The position numbers and the translations under genes are program-made. From Gigaspora margarita (lineage: Eukaryota > Glomeromycota > Glomeromycetes > Diversisporales > Gigasporaceae): a stretch of DNA of 64,000 nt. The DNA is taken from NCBI GenBank assembly GCA_009809945.1, contig WTPW01000090.1, positions 145,806 through 209,805 on the forward strand, read 5' to 3'. Shown here in pieces: positions 10,441 through 22,309 of this stretch; position 1 is the stretch's first letter; each line of letters begins with the position of its first letter. A model generated the notes under the pieces. That model saw only the letters and a program-made list of their open reading frames with translations. It was not told the DNA's origin and did not search any database.

Positions 10441-11460
10441 CATTTTACAAGAACACTTTTGCAAGCCAACCCAAACTTCTGACACTTCTGACACTTTGCA
10501 AGAACACACAACTGATTTCTTCAGCAATTTCTAAATTTCTAAGAATGCTTCTTTTAAGAAATAATTTAGTTAGGCGCAAGTTTCGCAAGGTTTCGCTTTA
10601 TTTATTTTTTTGTTTCATGTTTTTTGTTTTTTTTTCATTTTATTTTTAAAATTTTTTTTATTAATTTATTTTATTCTGGCACTTTGCAAGAACAGAAGAA
10701 CCTTTACTTCCTGGCACTCTGCAAGAAAACAAACCCACTTTTTTGGCACTTCGTGACTTTTTTGGCATTTTGCAAGAACATTAACCCAGCTTTCGCAATT
10801 TCTGAATTTGCAAGAACACGTTTATTTTTTTTTGTTTTTCGTTTGTTTTTTTTTTACTTATTTTTTATTTTATTTATTCCTGACTTCTTCAACACTTTGC
10901 GACTTTTCCAGCACTTTACAAGAATACTATCTTTGGCACTTTGCAAGAACCTGCTAGATTTCTCTGGCAATTTGCAAGAACACCAACACTTCAGAGAAAT
11001 GGTTTTTTTTTATTTTTTTTCACTTCTCTACTATTTTTAGAAAGTATTTAGAAAAAGAGAGCGAAACGAAGTTATAGCAAAACAAAAGAAATAGCCAAAG
11101 TGAAGACAATAGAAAAAAAAGAAGCGAAGAGAATAGCTAACTGTAGGGTGAGCGAAAATAAGTGTGTAGGTTTAGTTTTTTGTATATAGTAATAGAATTA
11201 GATGCAACAAAGTGCGAAAGTAGTTTAAAATATTTGTAATAATGTAAAAATAATACTGTATAATAATGTAATATCTAATAAAATATGTAATATTAATTAA
11301 AAATGTATATTTAATAAATGTAAAATATAATGCAAAAACTTGAGAAAACCTGTAAAAAGGCATGATTATGTCAATATGTATATCAAAATTTGTGAAAATA
11401 TGCAAAATATTGCAAAATATTGCCAGTTTTCGCAAGTTTTCTGTTTGTAATATCTCATAG
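10440..11460 (+). repeat. Dispersed ~1-kb repeat, copy 1 (inverted copy at 35990-37620)
   Basis: The left half iterates CACTTTGCAAGAACA about ten times (10480-10990). The right half contains CGAAAATAAGTGTG, TAGTTTTTTGTAT, GTGCGAAAGTAGTTTAAAAT and GGCATGATTATGT. The same order of blocks appears in reverse complement at 35990-37620, where a hAT-like element has jumped in. A T-rich 138-codon frame here is matched by a similar frame in the other copy, which reflects the repeat and is not evidence of a gene. Confidence 0.65.
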
Positions 11461-12189
11461 TTTTACGCATGTTTTCGTTAGTTTTCGACTAATTATGTTT
11501 CGCTATATTTCGAATTCACTATACTGTAAATGTTTGTAATTATTATACCTGCGTAATACTCTGAAGTTACTATAGCGTAAACTTATGTAATTATTACTCT
11601 ACGTAATATTCTGAACTAATTGTAGTATTTCGTAAGTTTACACTAGTGTAAAAACTTACAGAGGTTTACTCATATTTTTTTTGCTAATGTATGTGACTAT
11701 CAACTAATCTCTCACTCGATGTCTGGTCTCAAATAACTGTCATTTGACTTTCAGCTTCTCATGTTTCTCTTTTTTAGAGATATAAGACAAAATAAGTTCG
11801 TTCAAAGCCTTTTGATTATCTTCCTCTATCAAATAGTTTAGCACCTTTTTAAAATTACCCATAAGCCTACCATATTCTGCTTTTTTTTGTACATAACATC
11901 AAATTTTAGCTTCTTGATTATTATTATAATGTCTAGAGAAAAACTTTTGCATACTCCCATTATTCTGAACATTTTTGAATGATACTCCAATAAAGAGCTC
12001 TTTAGAAATGAGATCTAAGCATTTTTATGTATTATTTTGAAACTACCTTGTCAGCATTAGCATCATATAAAATAGCACATTTGGATTTTCTACCATCAAC
12101 TTAAAATAATATTAGCAAATAATTCTGAATGACACCAAAAGCAAACATGTACACAAATGTGTACCATTATTAAGTAGAATAATATGGGA

Positions 12190-12426
12190 GAAGATTAATA
12201 AAAAACAGGCAACTATTTTTTAATAAAAGTTTTTTAAACTTTAAATTGAAATTTCTTAACAATTATCAAACCAAATCTAATAAAACTTTTTTTATTCTAA
12301 ATCTATATAGATATAAAATTAAAATAAAAAAATTTTTATTAATTTTATTTGATAATTGCTAAGATATTTCAATTCAAATTTTTAAAAAATGTTAAAAAAA
12401 CAATTTGTCTGTTTTCTATTGACTTT
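12190..12426. mobile_element. Palindromic MITE inside the MULE pseudogene
   Basis: Left arm AAGATTAATAAAAAACAGGC and right arm inverse AAAGTCAATAGAAAACAGAC head two arms of about 100 bp around an AT-rich centre. It lies between the C-terminal coding remnants of the MULE gene. It has no coding capacity. Confidence 0.6.
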
Positions 12427-13540
12427 ACTCTATATGTTGATATGAATTTTCTGATATATATGGAATAACTCTCCAAACTTCCTTAATTGTATCCACTAGA
12501 ATGGAATTGATTAATGTCTTTAAATATGTCTGACGAAAATTATAGTAATCTTTAATCACTTCTACGTTTTGATTTATATCCTAAAGAAATATATGTGATT
12601 AAGCAAGATTTGTTAACTAATTGCATTGATTAAAACATATATGGTATATAAATTTAAGATCAATGAATTTAATTACAAAATCTAAAAATATGTAGCAATG
12701 CATTCTATGATCTTACCATTTGATTTTTATTAAATTTACTAATATCCTCATTATACTCTATTTGATCCTAAAAAAAAAATAAATAAATATTAGAATCATT
12801 TAACAATCTTATTTATTGCAAATAAACTCTAGACATAAGATAGCTATGACCTATACATACCAGGTAGTCTTCATTAAATTCAATGGCTATATCAAATTCT
12901 ATTTTTTACAGTGATAGAGTACTGATTCACACATCTGATTATAAAGTTCTTCAGCAATCCATGATGATAAATAGTTGTGAATTTGGGTTTTAATATTATT
13001 AAAAAAATGCTCTATAATAAAGGGCTGGTGATATGTTAATGTTTTATGTTTCCATGATATAAAATACATGTTTAAGGCTTCTTTTTGTATCTGGAAATAA
13101 ATAGTTTCAACAACATCAGTCATACTTGAACTGGATGAAACTTCTTTATGAACAAGTGCATTGATTGATTCAACATACTATGTTAATTGCATTATAGTAG
13201 TGAATATTCTGTTAACAAATGAACAAGTCCATGATTGTCATGTTGAGTAAATATGACTTTGCAGATAGTCAGATGCATTAGAGTATTTTTTCAATATCGA
13301 TTGAAATTGTTGCCCAAAAATATCAATACTTAATGAATTCTGAGCTTTCCAAAACTCACAGATAAACTCCTTATATTTTATATTACCAAGTTTTGACTTA
13401 AGTTTTTTTGGCAAATTCTGTGACAAATATCAAATCTAGTGTATATGATATGTATTTGGATATACAATTTTACATGCTGCGTCCATTGCAGGGTCCATAT
13501 TAGTAATAATTACTTGCAGTTCAGCACCAGTTGCATCTAG

Positions 13541-15039
13541 TAGTGCTCCTAGGTTCGGTTCGGGTTCGGTCCGGGATCGAACCGGACTCGGACTCTAAAT
13601 TTTACTAATTTCGAACTTCGAACCAGACTCAGACTCAATTATGAGTTCGGTCCGGGTCCGGTTCGAAGTTCGCGAACCGGTCCGAGTTCGAATATAGTTA
13701 TATGTATTTTTTGGTGCTGAACAAGTTTACTTAGTGCATATTTTTAGAATTAATTAGTAAAATTTTATGAATTATAAGATTTTATAAAATTTTATTAATA
13801 AAATTTTATAAAATCTTATAATTCACAAAATTTTATTAATTAATTCTAAAAACATGCACTAAGTAAACTTATTCAGCACCTAAAAACACATCAAATCGGC
13901 ATAATTTTTTTTATTTTACTTGAAATTTAGAGATTAGATGCATAATTTTGGATTTTTGATCAAAAAAGTCAAATTTAAGCATCTATTCTCCAAATTTCAA
14001 GTAAAATAAAAAATATCCGGCCGATTTAATGTATTTGTAGGTGCTGAATAAGTTTACTTAGTGCATGTTTTTAGAATTAATTAGTAATATTTTATGAATT
14101 ATAAGATTTTATAAAATTTTATTAATAAAATTTTATAAAATTTTAAAATTCACAAAATTTTATTAATTAATTCTAACTTTATGCACTAAGTAAACTTATT
14201 CAGCACCTAAAAAAACATCAAATTGGCACAATTATTTTTATTTTACTTGAAATTTAGAGATTAGATGCATAATTTTGGATTTTTGATCAAAAAGATCAAA
14301 TTTAAGCATCTATTCTCCAAATTTCAAGTAAAATAAAAAATATTTGGCCGATTAAATGTATTTGTAGGTGCTGAACAATTTTATTTAGTGCAAAGCGTTA
14401 GAATTAATTAATAAAATTTTGTGAATTTTAAAATTTTATAAAATTTTATTAATAAAATTTTATAAAATCTTATAATTCATAAAATATTACTAATTAATTC
14501 TAAAAACATGCACTAAGTAAACTTATTCAGCACCTAAAAATACATTAAATCGGCTGATTGTTTTTTATTTTACTTAAACTTTGGAGAATAGATGCTTAAA
14601 TTTGACTTTTTTGATCAAAAATCCAAAATTATGCATCTATCTTCTAAATTTCAAGTAAAATAAAAATAACTCCACCGATTTGATGCATTTTTAGGTGCTG
14701 AATAAGTTTATTTAGTGCATAAAGTTAGAATTAAATAATAAAATTTTGTGTATTATAAGATTTTATAAAATTTTATTAATAAAATTTTATAAAATCTTAA
14801 AATTCATAAAATTTTACTAATTAATTCTAAAAAATATGCACTAAGTAAACTTGTTCAGCACCAAAAAATACATATAACTACATTTGAACTCGGACCGGTT
14901 CGCGAACTTCAAACCGAACCCGGACCGAACTCGGACTTGACCAAAAAGTCTGAATATAAAAGTCCGAGTCCAGTTCGAAAATCGAACCAGACTCAGACTT
15001 GACTAAAGTCCGGTTCGAGTCCAGTTCGTAGGAGCACTA
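13541..15039. mobile_element. Non-autonomous hAT-like element H1 with FGF-like GGTTCGG word ends and multi-palindrome interior
   Basis: The 1,499-bp insertion is flanked by an exact 8-bp duplication GCATCTAG (13533-13540 and 15040-15047) and ends in TAGTGCTCCTA and its inverse, as expected for hAT elements. (The label FGF in the call has no gene meaning; the word is GGTTCGG.) The outer 150 bp on each side iterate GGTTCGG, GGTCCGGG and CGAACCGG in both orientations, far richer in G+C than the surroundings. The interior alternates two palindromes several times: one centred on TTTTATTAATAAAATTTTAT with arms ending in GCACTAAGTAAACTTATTCA, and one centred on TTTTTGATCAAAAA. It interrupts the MULE pseudogene and has no coding capacity. 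Confidence 0.9.
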
Positions 15040-16199
15040 GCATCTAGTGTTTGTCATAAAACCCACTCATAACTTTCTTGAGTTTCATCATTTAAGAATG
15101 CTTGTGCACCCAAATGCGATTTACCTTTATTATTAACAAGAATAAATAATGATAGAGAACAGTTGTATTTGTTTGTCCTTGAAGTATTATCATGTAGAAC
15201 TACATCAGAATAGTCGGACCACAATAAAATTTAGGTTTGTATCATCCAAAATATACTACATAACCAATTGCTATTTACATTAATTAGCGGCTGAACAAAC
15301 ATTGCAGGTTCCTCTTTTTGCTGATTCAAAAGAAATTTCAATAACTGAAAAGCATCTGATCTATAAATATTTTTCACATTTAATCTTTTGAATTGTATTA
15401 GAAAGATCCTAAGTAAGAAATAATTGATCTGGAAATATTGGTTGAAGCAAGTTCCTTATAGTGTATGCATTTCAATGACCATATACTACCACATGCTTTA
15501 TTTCAGCCATTACATTTTTGTCAAACCATCTGAATGCCAGTGCAAATCTCTTATTATCAACATGAATTGTGTGATTATGATCCAAATGAATTAAGGTTAT
15601 GTGCATATAATTGGTACATTCAGGATTACTTAAATTAACATGACATTTACAATCAGTTTTTTTGGAGCCTTTATTATGTTGTTAACTGATAGGTTTAGCT
15701 TATTGGGCTTATATTACCTGCTCTTTCACAAGTTAATGTTCATTTTTTAACTGCATAATTTCTATAATATTCAACTCTATAACATTTTATTACAAATCTA
15801 ATATGCCTTCCAAATTCCCTCAAATAATATTTAGCAATCTCCTATGATTTAAGCTGTTCCAACACATAGTTTTATAGGAGAAGTTATCGCAGGATAGCTT
15901 GCAGGATCTAGCTCTTCTAGTTCTAACCCAAGAATAGGCCCTGTAGGAATATTTTCAATACTTTCAATTTCATTTGTACTAGTGAATTCTATATTTGTAT
16001 AATAAAGTATTAGAAAATTCTTATAATTATAAGTATAATTAAAGATCATTACATAATTTACCTAAATTATTCTCTTCAATCTCAAATTGCTCTTTGGATT
16101 CTTCAGGTTCATCTACTACTCACTGCTCTTCAAATTCTTCAGGTTCATCTACTATATATTGTTCTTCAGATTCTTTAGATTCATCTACTATCATAAAAT

Positions 16200-17645
16200 T
16201 GGTTTTAAATAAAAAAAAAAAAATAAAAAAAAATAAAATAATAATAATAGATTAATTTAAAAATGACTAACTACGTTTTGAAGTATCAAAAGATATTGAC
16301 AATTCATATACCTTGAGAAAAGCTCAACTTAGTCTCTATTTTAAAATTTTTAAGTGCAAAGAGTTGTTAAAGTCACAGGACAAGCAGAAGAAAATTGCTA
16401 CAGTCAGCCTAAATATAACATATGTATATTATTGCTATTATGCGAAAATGACTTTTATTTGACAATAATAATACTTGATGAGGACTATTATACAAAGTAA
16501 TATTTGACAATGACTATTATATAAGAATAACAACACTTGACTAGAACTATTATGCGAAAATAATAGTACTTTATAAAGTTTGAATCTATCATGATAGCCG
16601 TTATGAGGTTTTTGGTCTTGTGCTATGATAAATATAAATGTCCTCTATACCTCATTTGGAATCGAAATCAAAAAGAAGTAAATCTTTTTTTCTCTATTTA
16701 TATTGCACCAGTTATTTATTATTACATTATTATTACACTTATTTACTTAACTAATCATTGCTATTAAGTCTATTGCTTTTTGAAACTCTGCATATTTTGT
16801 TATTTGTTATATTCATTATACAATTTGGCTATTATATATAACATGTGATTAGAGCAATAATATCACATATGCTATATATAAATATTCCCTATTATTATAA
16901 TTTTAGATAAACCAAATTTATATCTAATATTGTATAACAAATCGAATAACTAATATTAAAAATAAAACCTTAAAAATTTATTTTAAATAATAATTAGATT
17001 ACAAGTTTACGAGAAAAATTAAAATTTTTATAGTATTAATAAAAGAATTATATTTATAGTTAACTCTTTTAATAATTTCTCAAACTAACAATTACTAAAC
17101 AGACATTCAAAAAAAATTTATAGTTAGTATAGTTAACAATATACAAAGTTTTTTTTGGCAACTAGGACTAGTAGTTCCAAGTTTAATGGGTTTTGAAAGT
17201 GTTTTGAACTATTTGAAATATTGAAATAAAGTTGAAATAGAGTTTCTTTTTGGGTTTGTGACTTTCTAGTAAAAGTCTACAAAACTATTGAACAAGTAGT
17301 TAGTAAATACTAGAAGTTTTTGTTAAGAACTGATAAAAACAATAGCAGAAATGAGTTTTGGTTTTTTTGTACTACTATATACTACAAACTTTTATACTTT
17401 TTATAAGTTGGTTTCTTCTATCTTCTTATATGATTTTGCAAAATTTTATCAAAAAGTAGAAATTTTGGTATACTCTTTTAAAGAATCAATATTGTTTATA
17501 GTTTTCAAAATAGAAATAGAAGTTATAAGAAGTTATAAAAAATCACAATACTTACAAAGCTACTTACACATTTATATATATAGCAAGAACTAATAGATAT
17601 AAATAATAGATATTTTATAAATTTTAATTGGTTTATCTCAATTTT
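16200..17645. other. Non-coding AT-rich region
   Basis: No gene is recognised. At about 16420-16570 roughly four degenerate units of about 45 bp repeat ACTATTATRCGAAAATAA and ACTTGACWAGGACTATTATA. The 80-codon frame at 17351-17593 is low-complexity and has no recognisable domain. Confidence 0.4.
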
Positions 17646-17649
17646 TTAG

Positions 17650-18481
17650 TACTGTATATTGCCAAAAATAAGCTACCTCCTAAAATAAGCTACTTTTTGG
17701 TTTAATCCAAAAATGTAAAAATACTTTTGACTCAAAATAAGCTACTCTTTGTTATACCAAAAGATAATTAACAAAATTTTTAGTTCTGAAAATAAGTTAC
17801 TCTTACAATCGATTATATTCACTACATAGCAAAGTTATAATTTTCTATATAAATTGATTATAGCACTTAAGTAAACTTATTTGCAATATCAACATATGTA
17901 TATTCTAAAATTTTCATATAAATCAGATAACTTTTTTATTATTTGACTTTTAATTTTTATATTCAATAAAAAAAATTAATTTTTTTTAAAAAACATATTT
18001 GTTAAGTATAAACCATAGATGCTACTGAAATTGATTTTTGAAAAATGCCTATTTTGGGTTTTGTAAAATAAATTAAAATTTTTTATAAGGAAGAGCAAAT
18101 AAAATTTATATATTTATGTTCCTTATAATTTCATCTATTCAAAAAAAGAATCAAAAAATTTTGGTTTAAGTAAAATAGGTCAAAAACAATTTCAGGAAAA
18201 TTTTTTAATTTCAGGTCCTGAAACCCAAAATAATTTCATTACTATGTATAGCATAAACTTTAAAAACAAATAATAAAAACTTCACTGATTTATATGAAAA
18301 TTTTAGAATATATGTATTTTGATCTTATAATAAGTTTAATTAAGCAATTATAATTAATTTATATAGTAAAATTATAACTTTACTATATAGCGATTATAAT
18401 CGATTAACCAAAAATTGTTTTATAAGATTTTTGTATTCAAAATTACCAAAAAGGTTAACTTATTTTTGAAAATATACAGTA
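17650..18481. mobile_element. Palindromic MITE of the AAATAAGCTACC family (copy P2) with a nested element
   Basis: Ends are TACTGTATATTGCCAAAAAT and, inverted on the right, TACTGTATATTTTCAAAAAT, next to TA dinucleotides. AAAATAAGCTACT words follow inside the left end. The core pairs CACTTAAGTAAACTTATTTG with its inverse AATAAGTTTAATTAAG and TATTATTTGACTTTTAATTT with its partner. The centre is interrupted by the 237-bp element at 18014-18250. Without it P2 would be about 590 bp, close to the 539 bp of P1. Confidence 0.75.
18014..18250. mobile_element. Small hAT-like element H9, inserted at the centre of P2
   Basis: The flanks GTATAAAC (18006-18013) and GCATAAAC (18251-18258) match at 7 of 8 bases. 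The ends CATAGATGCTACTGAAATT and the inverse of AATTTCATTACTATGTATA pair imperfectly. They resemble the ends of the element at 40430-40529. Inside, AAAATGCCTATTTTGGG and AAAATAGGTC face each other. Confidence 0.65.
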
Positions 18482-18565
18482 ATACAACATATTTATTTAT
18501 TTGTTTACTTTTAGAGCTTTGTATTCAAAATAAGCTACCTTTTTGTTGTACCTTAAATTACTTAA

Positions 18566-19162
18566 GAGTAGGGTATACATAGATCATTTTTTATATAATC
18601 TACATGGTACAGTCGGACCTCCCTAAATGCAACCTCCCTAAATGCATATCTAAGTAAAATCACCCTAAATGCATAGCTTTTTTTCAGCCCAACTTAATAT
18701 AACACTTATAGATTTTTACCTCCCTAAATGCATAACCTCTCTAAATACATGTTTTTGAAAATTTTTACTATAGTCCTGATGCTATGCATGCAGTGCTATG
18801 CATTTAGAGAGGTCTGACTGTATATTAAATTTTTACATAGTAAATGAAAAAATACTTCTAATAAAACTTTTTAACATCTTAACCAATTTGTATCAAATTT
18901 ATGTAATATATAGTTTAATACAGTTTGTTTGTATAATAGTGAAGTTGTGCAATATGTATTGCTTTAAAAAAAATTAACTTCAAATATAATTAAAATCTTC
19001 GGATCACTATATGTTTTTTCTGAATAGTACAAAAAATTGCTAATTCTGATTGGTTGAATCATGTGATATTTTTATGATTTCATATGTTTTGGTTATACCA
19101 AGTTGATCAGTAGTTGATCTATAGTTTATTTTATATAAATTTGGAAATGTTGTCACTCTACC
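18566..19162. mobile_element. Old copy of the TTAA-flanked MITE, interrupted by a mariner-type MITE
   Basis: TTAA at 18562-18565 is followed by GAGTAGGGTATACATAGATC, and the right side ends GTTGTCACTCTACC before TTAA at 19163-19166. These ends match the two better preserved copies at 46130-46478 and 59964-60313. The copy is expanded by the 211-bp insertion at 18610-18820 and is diverged. Confidence 0.6.
18610..18820. mobile_element. Tc1/mariner (pogo-like) MITE
   Basis: The 211-bp element has ends CAGTCGGACCTCCCTAAATG and, inverted, CAGTCAGACCTCTCTAAATG, flanked by TA on both sides. CCTCCCTAAATGCA-like words are iterated five or six times. The CAGTC-type end with TA duplication is characteristic of Tc1/mariner-pogo elements. 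A right end of the same kind (GCATTTAGGGAGGTCTGA) remains alone at about 26574-26591. Confidence 0.85.
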
Positions 19163-19169
19163 TTAAAAT

Positions 19170-20155
19170 AATAAATTACCTGAAAATAAGCTACTCCTTT
19201 GGTTTTTTATATTAAAAATTAGCAAAAAAGGTATAGTGTTTTTATATTTTTTTACTTGTATAATTTTTATAAACATAGTATAGACTTTAATAATACTATT
19301 ATCTAGATTTATTTTTATTTTTTTTTGTCATTTTTTTATCTTTTGTTTCCTCTTTTTTTTACTTTTTTCTTTCTTTTTGTACTTATTTTATTTTTGTTTT
19401 TTTTGTACTTTTCTTCTTTTTTATATGCTCATTGTAAAAAAGAAAAAATTTAAAGAAAAAAAAGACAATCTTGATATAGTATACAATAGCACATTAATAA
19501 TAGAAGGACATATATTTGTATACAAAAGCTTTAGCAAGTTAGAGTTTCTAATTAAAACAAAATGTTGTTATAATAGATTGATTGCTTTGAGTATTTACTA
19601 CTTGGAATGTTTTTTTTATAAGATAATGTAATAGTAAAGAGAGTGACAAAAATTTAGTGATTTTTTAAAGATGAGAAGTAAAAAGTTGAAATAATATATA
19701 AGGAACCTAACCAAATATATTTTAAGAGAAGGGAAGAGAAGTAGGTTTCTGATAAAAATAATTATCTAATTAATAATACATCTCTAATTATTTGTACTTT
19801 TACATAATAGCAATAGTTCAAGTTTATTTTAAATAAAAAAGCAGGATCATTAAATATAAAAAAAAAATAAAAAAAAATTAGATCACAAGTTTGCAAAACT
19901 CTTTTTACTAATTTTTATAAATAAATCTGATTAAAAGAAAACAATATATAGAGTACTAATAGCTTAAAAAAGTATAGAAAGCATTATAAAAAAAGTGCCA
20001 TGATTTTGAATAAAGTTTATTAAGACCAAATACTATAAGTAAAATTTTTATAATTTTTTTAAAAACTTAGAAAATTAGCAATACCTTGTACTGCAGATTG
20101 CAAATAAACAAATGCATAAACAAACAAGTAGTACAAGTATAAACAAGTAAACAAA
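19170..20155. other. Non-coding region with one dispersed repeat
   Basis: A block at about 19640-19795 (GAGTGACAAAAATTTAGTGA, AAGTTGAAATAATATATAAG, GAAGTAGGTTTCTGATAAAA) matches 35327-35470 in the same orientation. AAATAAGCTACTCC at about 19180 is a stray piece of the P family. No gene is recognised; the 84-codon frame at 19377 is homopolymer-rich. Confidence 0.45.
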
Positions 20156-20160
20156 CAAGT

Positions 20161-20461
20161 GGGCCTTTGCAATAGAAAGGGCCGATTCTGCCCAAAAATA
20201 AAAATTGAGTTTTTGTTGTATTTGGATATATTTCGATACAGGCTACATTTTTCAATTATAAATGGAAATTGATTTGCATAATAAAAAATTAGGATATTTA
20301 AAAAAATTTCTTTGGAGTTTCATACATCACAGGATTGCCTGATACAACTGGCCAATCAAATCATAAAATTTTTGATTAACCCAGATCAGTCTGAACAAAA
20401 CCAACACGATTTTTCAAAATTGTATATAAACTAGTACCAGCCCTTTCTACTACAAAGGCCC
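20161..20461. mobile_element. 301-bp MITE with GGGCCTTTG ends
   Basis: Left end GGGCCTTTGCAATAGAAAGG and right end, inverted, GGGCCTTTGTAGTAGAAAGG differ at two positions. AAGT stands next to both ends, but a clean duplication could not be fixed. It has no coding capacity and no second copy was recognised in the window. Confidence 0.65.
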
Positions 20462-20469
20462 AAGTAAAC

Positions 20470-22230
20470 AATAGCAAAAACAAATAAACAATTTATCATG
20501 TATTATTTTTTTAGTACAAAACAACAATAACAATATTAACAAATTAGGCTCATAGATCATATCTGCTAATTTGATTTTTTGGGCCTTTTTTTGATAAAAT
20601 GTTATATAAAAATTTGTTTCTAATATTAAAATACTAACAAATAATGCACTTGTTACAACTAACAAAAGAGCTTTTTGATATTTAAACAAGTTAAAAAACC
20701 AATAAACCTCAATAAAAGAGCTATACTAAGCTATAGAGAGAAGTACTTTTACTGTTTGTTAAAATAGGTGTTTTAGAATAGGTTTAAAATATAGCCTTTT
20801 TAATCTACTTTTGGCTTATAAATAAATATATACATTTTATAATTTTCTTTATACTTAATTATAAATGCAAAGTAGTTAAAAAAGCTATTTTTGTAAAAAT
20901 TTCTCTATAATAAATTTTCATATAAAATTGGTTTGATAATCCTTGATTATGATTGGTTGATTTTGGGATCAAAAACAAATTGGCTAATATGTTTTAAATG
21001 AACTACAATCAAGTTTCAAACTAGAAAATAGGTTTTTTAAAAAGAAGATACCATGCTTTAAAATTGGAAATTCAAAAAAGTACAGAATATCTAAGTTTTA
21101 CTTGTACAAGACCTCCAAATTATCAATATAGAAATAGTTGAAGCAATACAAACTATAGTTGCAAAAAAATCTGTATTATCAAATATCTTTTAAAAATTAT
21201 CCAAAGATTACAAAAAATCAATTAAAAGAAATAAAAGAAGAAAATATGGACAAAAAAAACAGAGAATAGAAAATGAAAGAAAGCAAACAAAAATAACTTT
21301 ACTAATACTATTTGAATATAATATATTAAATTATAGTACACAAGTTTTGAAAAATACTTTGAAAAACAAAAAGAATAAAAGGTCCCAAATAAATCAATAA
21401 AGAAGAAGTATATTACAAAAAAAACACAATAAAGAAGAAATAGTCTAATGCAAATAGATAAAGAAACAATAAATAAAGAAACAGAATTAGAATTAGAAAC
21501 AAAAACAAACAAGCTAAGAACATATACACTATAAGATATTCCTTTTAATATTAATAACTTTTATATCAAAAAATTAATATATTACTATAGTAAGACCAAA
21601 AGTATTGGTTGAACCTTTGACAAGTTTAGTAAAAGAGCAGTTATAAATATAGTAGTCAAAAATAACAGATATGAAAAGATATTAAAGGATACATGAATAT
21701 TACCAATAAGAAAAAAGTTAACCAAAATAATGTCTGAAAAACAGAATAAAGAAATTTTAAACAAAAGAAAACAATATAGGCTTATATTTAAAAACTTAAC
21801 AAAAAAAAACAGTAAAAGTACTACTTTACTATCAATTCAAATATCTTAAAGCTAAATCTTCGTTTATTCTGGTAAAAAAAATTCAAATTCTAGCGTATCT
21901 GCTTTTGTATATTTTAAAAATTAAAATCGCGACCTTCTTTTTTTGTATACATCGTAAATTGCATCCTTTCTAACTACAGTCATTAATTTGCCGAATACGT
22001 ATAAAGTAAATGCATCGCCTTACTATTTAAAAATCATATAAACGTAATATATTTCTATATATTTTTAGAGAAAAAAAACGGAAAACCTTTTCCCGTAATT
22101 CTTCAATTAACTTTTCGCAATTCGTTATAAACTCAAATGTATGTCCGATAATTGGATGTCGATAGTAAACGATGGGTGGCTCATTCTAAGAAAATAACCT
22201 TTACATAAGTAACAATTATGAATAAATACA
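20470..22230. other. Non-coding AT-rich region
   Basis: No gene, element or ordered repeat is recognised. Two weak frames on the minus strand (20450-20689 and 21222-21512) are hydrophobic translations of A/T-rich sequence. From about 21880 onward base composition becomes less extreme and CG dinucleotides are more frequent. Confidence 0.35.
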
Positions 22231-22232
22231 TA

Positions 22233-22302
22233 TCTGTTAGATCCGTTATATCTGTTAGATCCGTTAGATATGTTAGATATGTTAGATACGTTAGATATGT
22301 TA
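22233..22302 (+). repeat. Short tandem repeat of TGTTAGATMYGTTAGATA
   Basis: About seven TGTTAGAT units with spacers ATCCGT, ACGT or ATA. They are followed by a relatively G+C-richer stretch with an AATAAAGTTATTATTG signal at about 22510. An LTR was considered, but no second LTR, target duplication or primer-binding site could be established. Confidence 0.55.
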
Positions 22303-22309
22303 GTATAAT

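Larger units (their letters stand above)
11690..16194 (-). pseudogene. FAR1/MULE-type transposase pseudogene split by insertions
   Basis: Read from the minus strand, an acidic N-terminus with three VDEPEE-type repeats starts at 16194. A FAR1-like DNA-binding region follows at about 15850-15600 (KTDCKCHVNLSNPEC, HLDHNHTIHVDN). The MULE catalytic region has DVVLHDNTSRTNKYN, NKGKSHLGAQAFLNDETQES, then IITNMDPAMDAACKIVYPNT and NLPKKLKSKLGNIKYKEF. YVESINALVHKE and GRLMGNFKKVLNYLIEED are C-terminal family features. The expected TDxDPAM motif reads TNMDPAM, so the second catalytic Asp is Asn. There are many stops and frame changes. The 1.5-kb insertion at 13541-15039 falls between QTLDA and TGAELQV, and a 237-bp palindrome sits at 12190-12426. 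The family normally acts in cut-and-paste transposition with 9-bp target duplications; this copy cannot. Confidence 0.85.

Noticed and set aside
10624..11040. 138-codon frame on the plus strand
   Set aside because: Phe-rich translation of T-rich, internally repetitive DNA. It lies in a dispersed repeat and has no domain.
21222..21512. 96-codon hydrophobic frame
   Set aside because: Low-complexity translation of an A-rich plus strand, with no repeat of it elsewhere and no exon signals.
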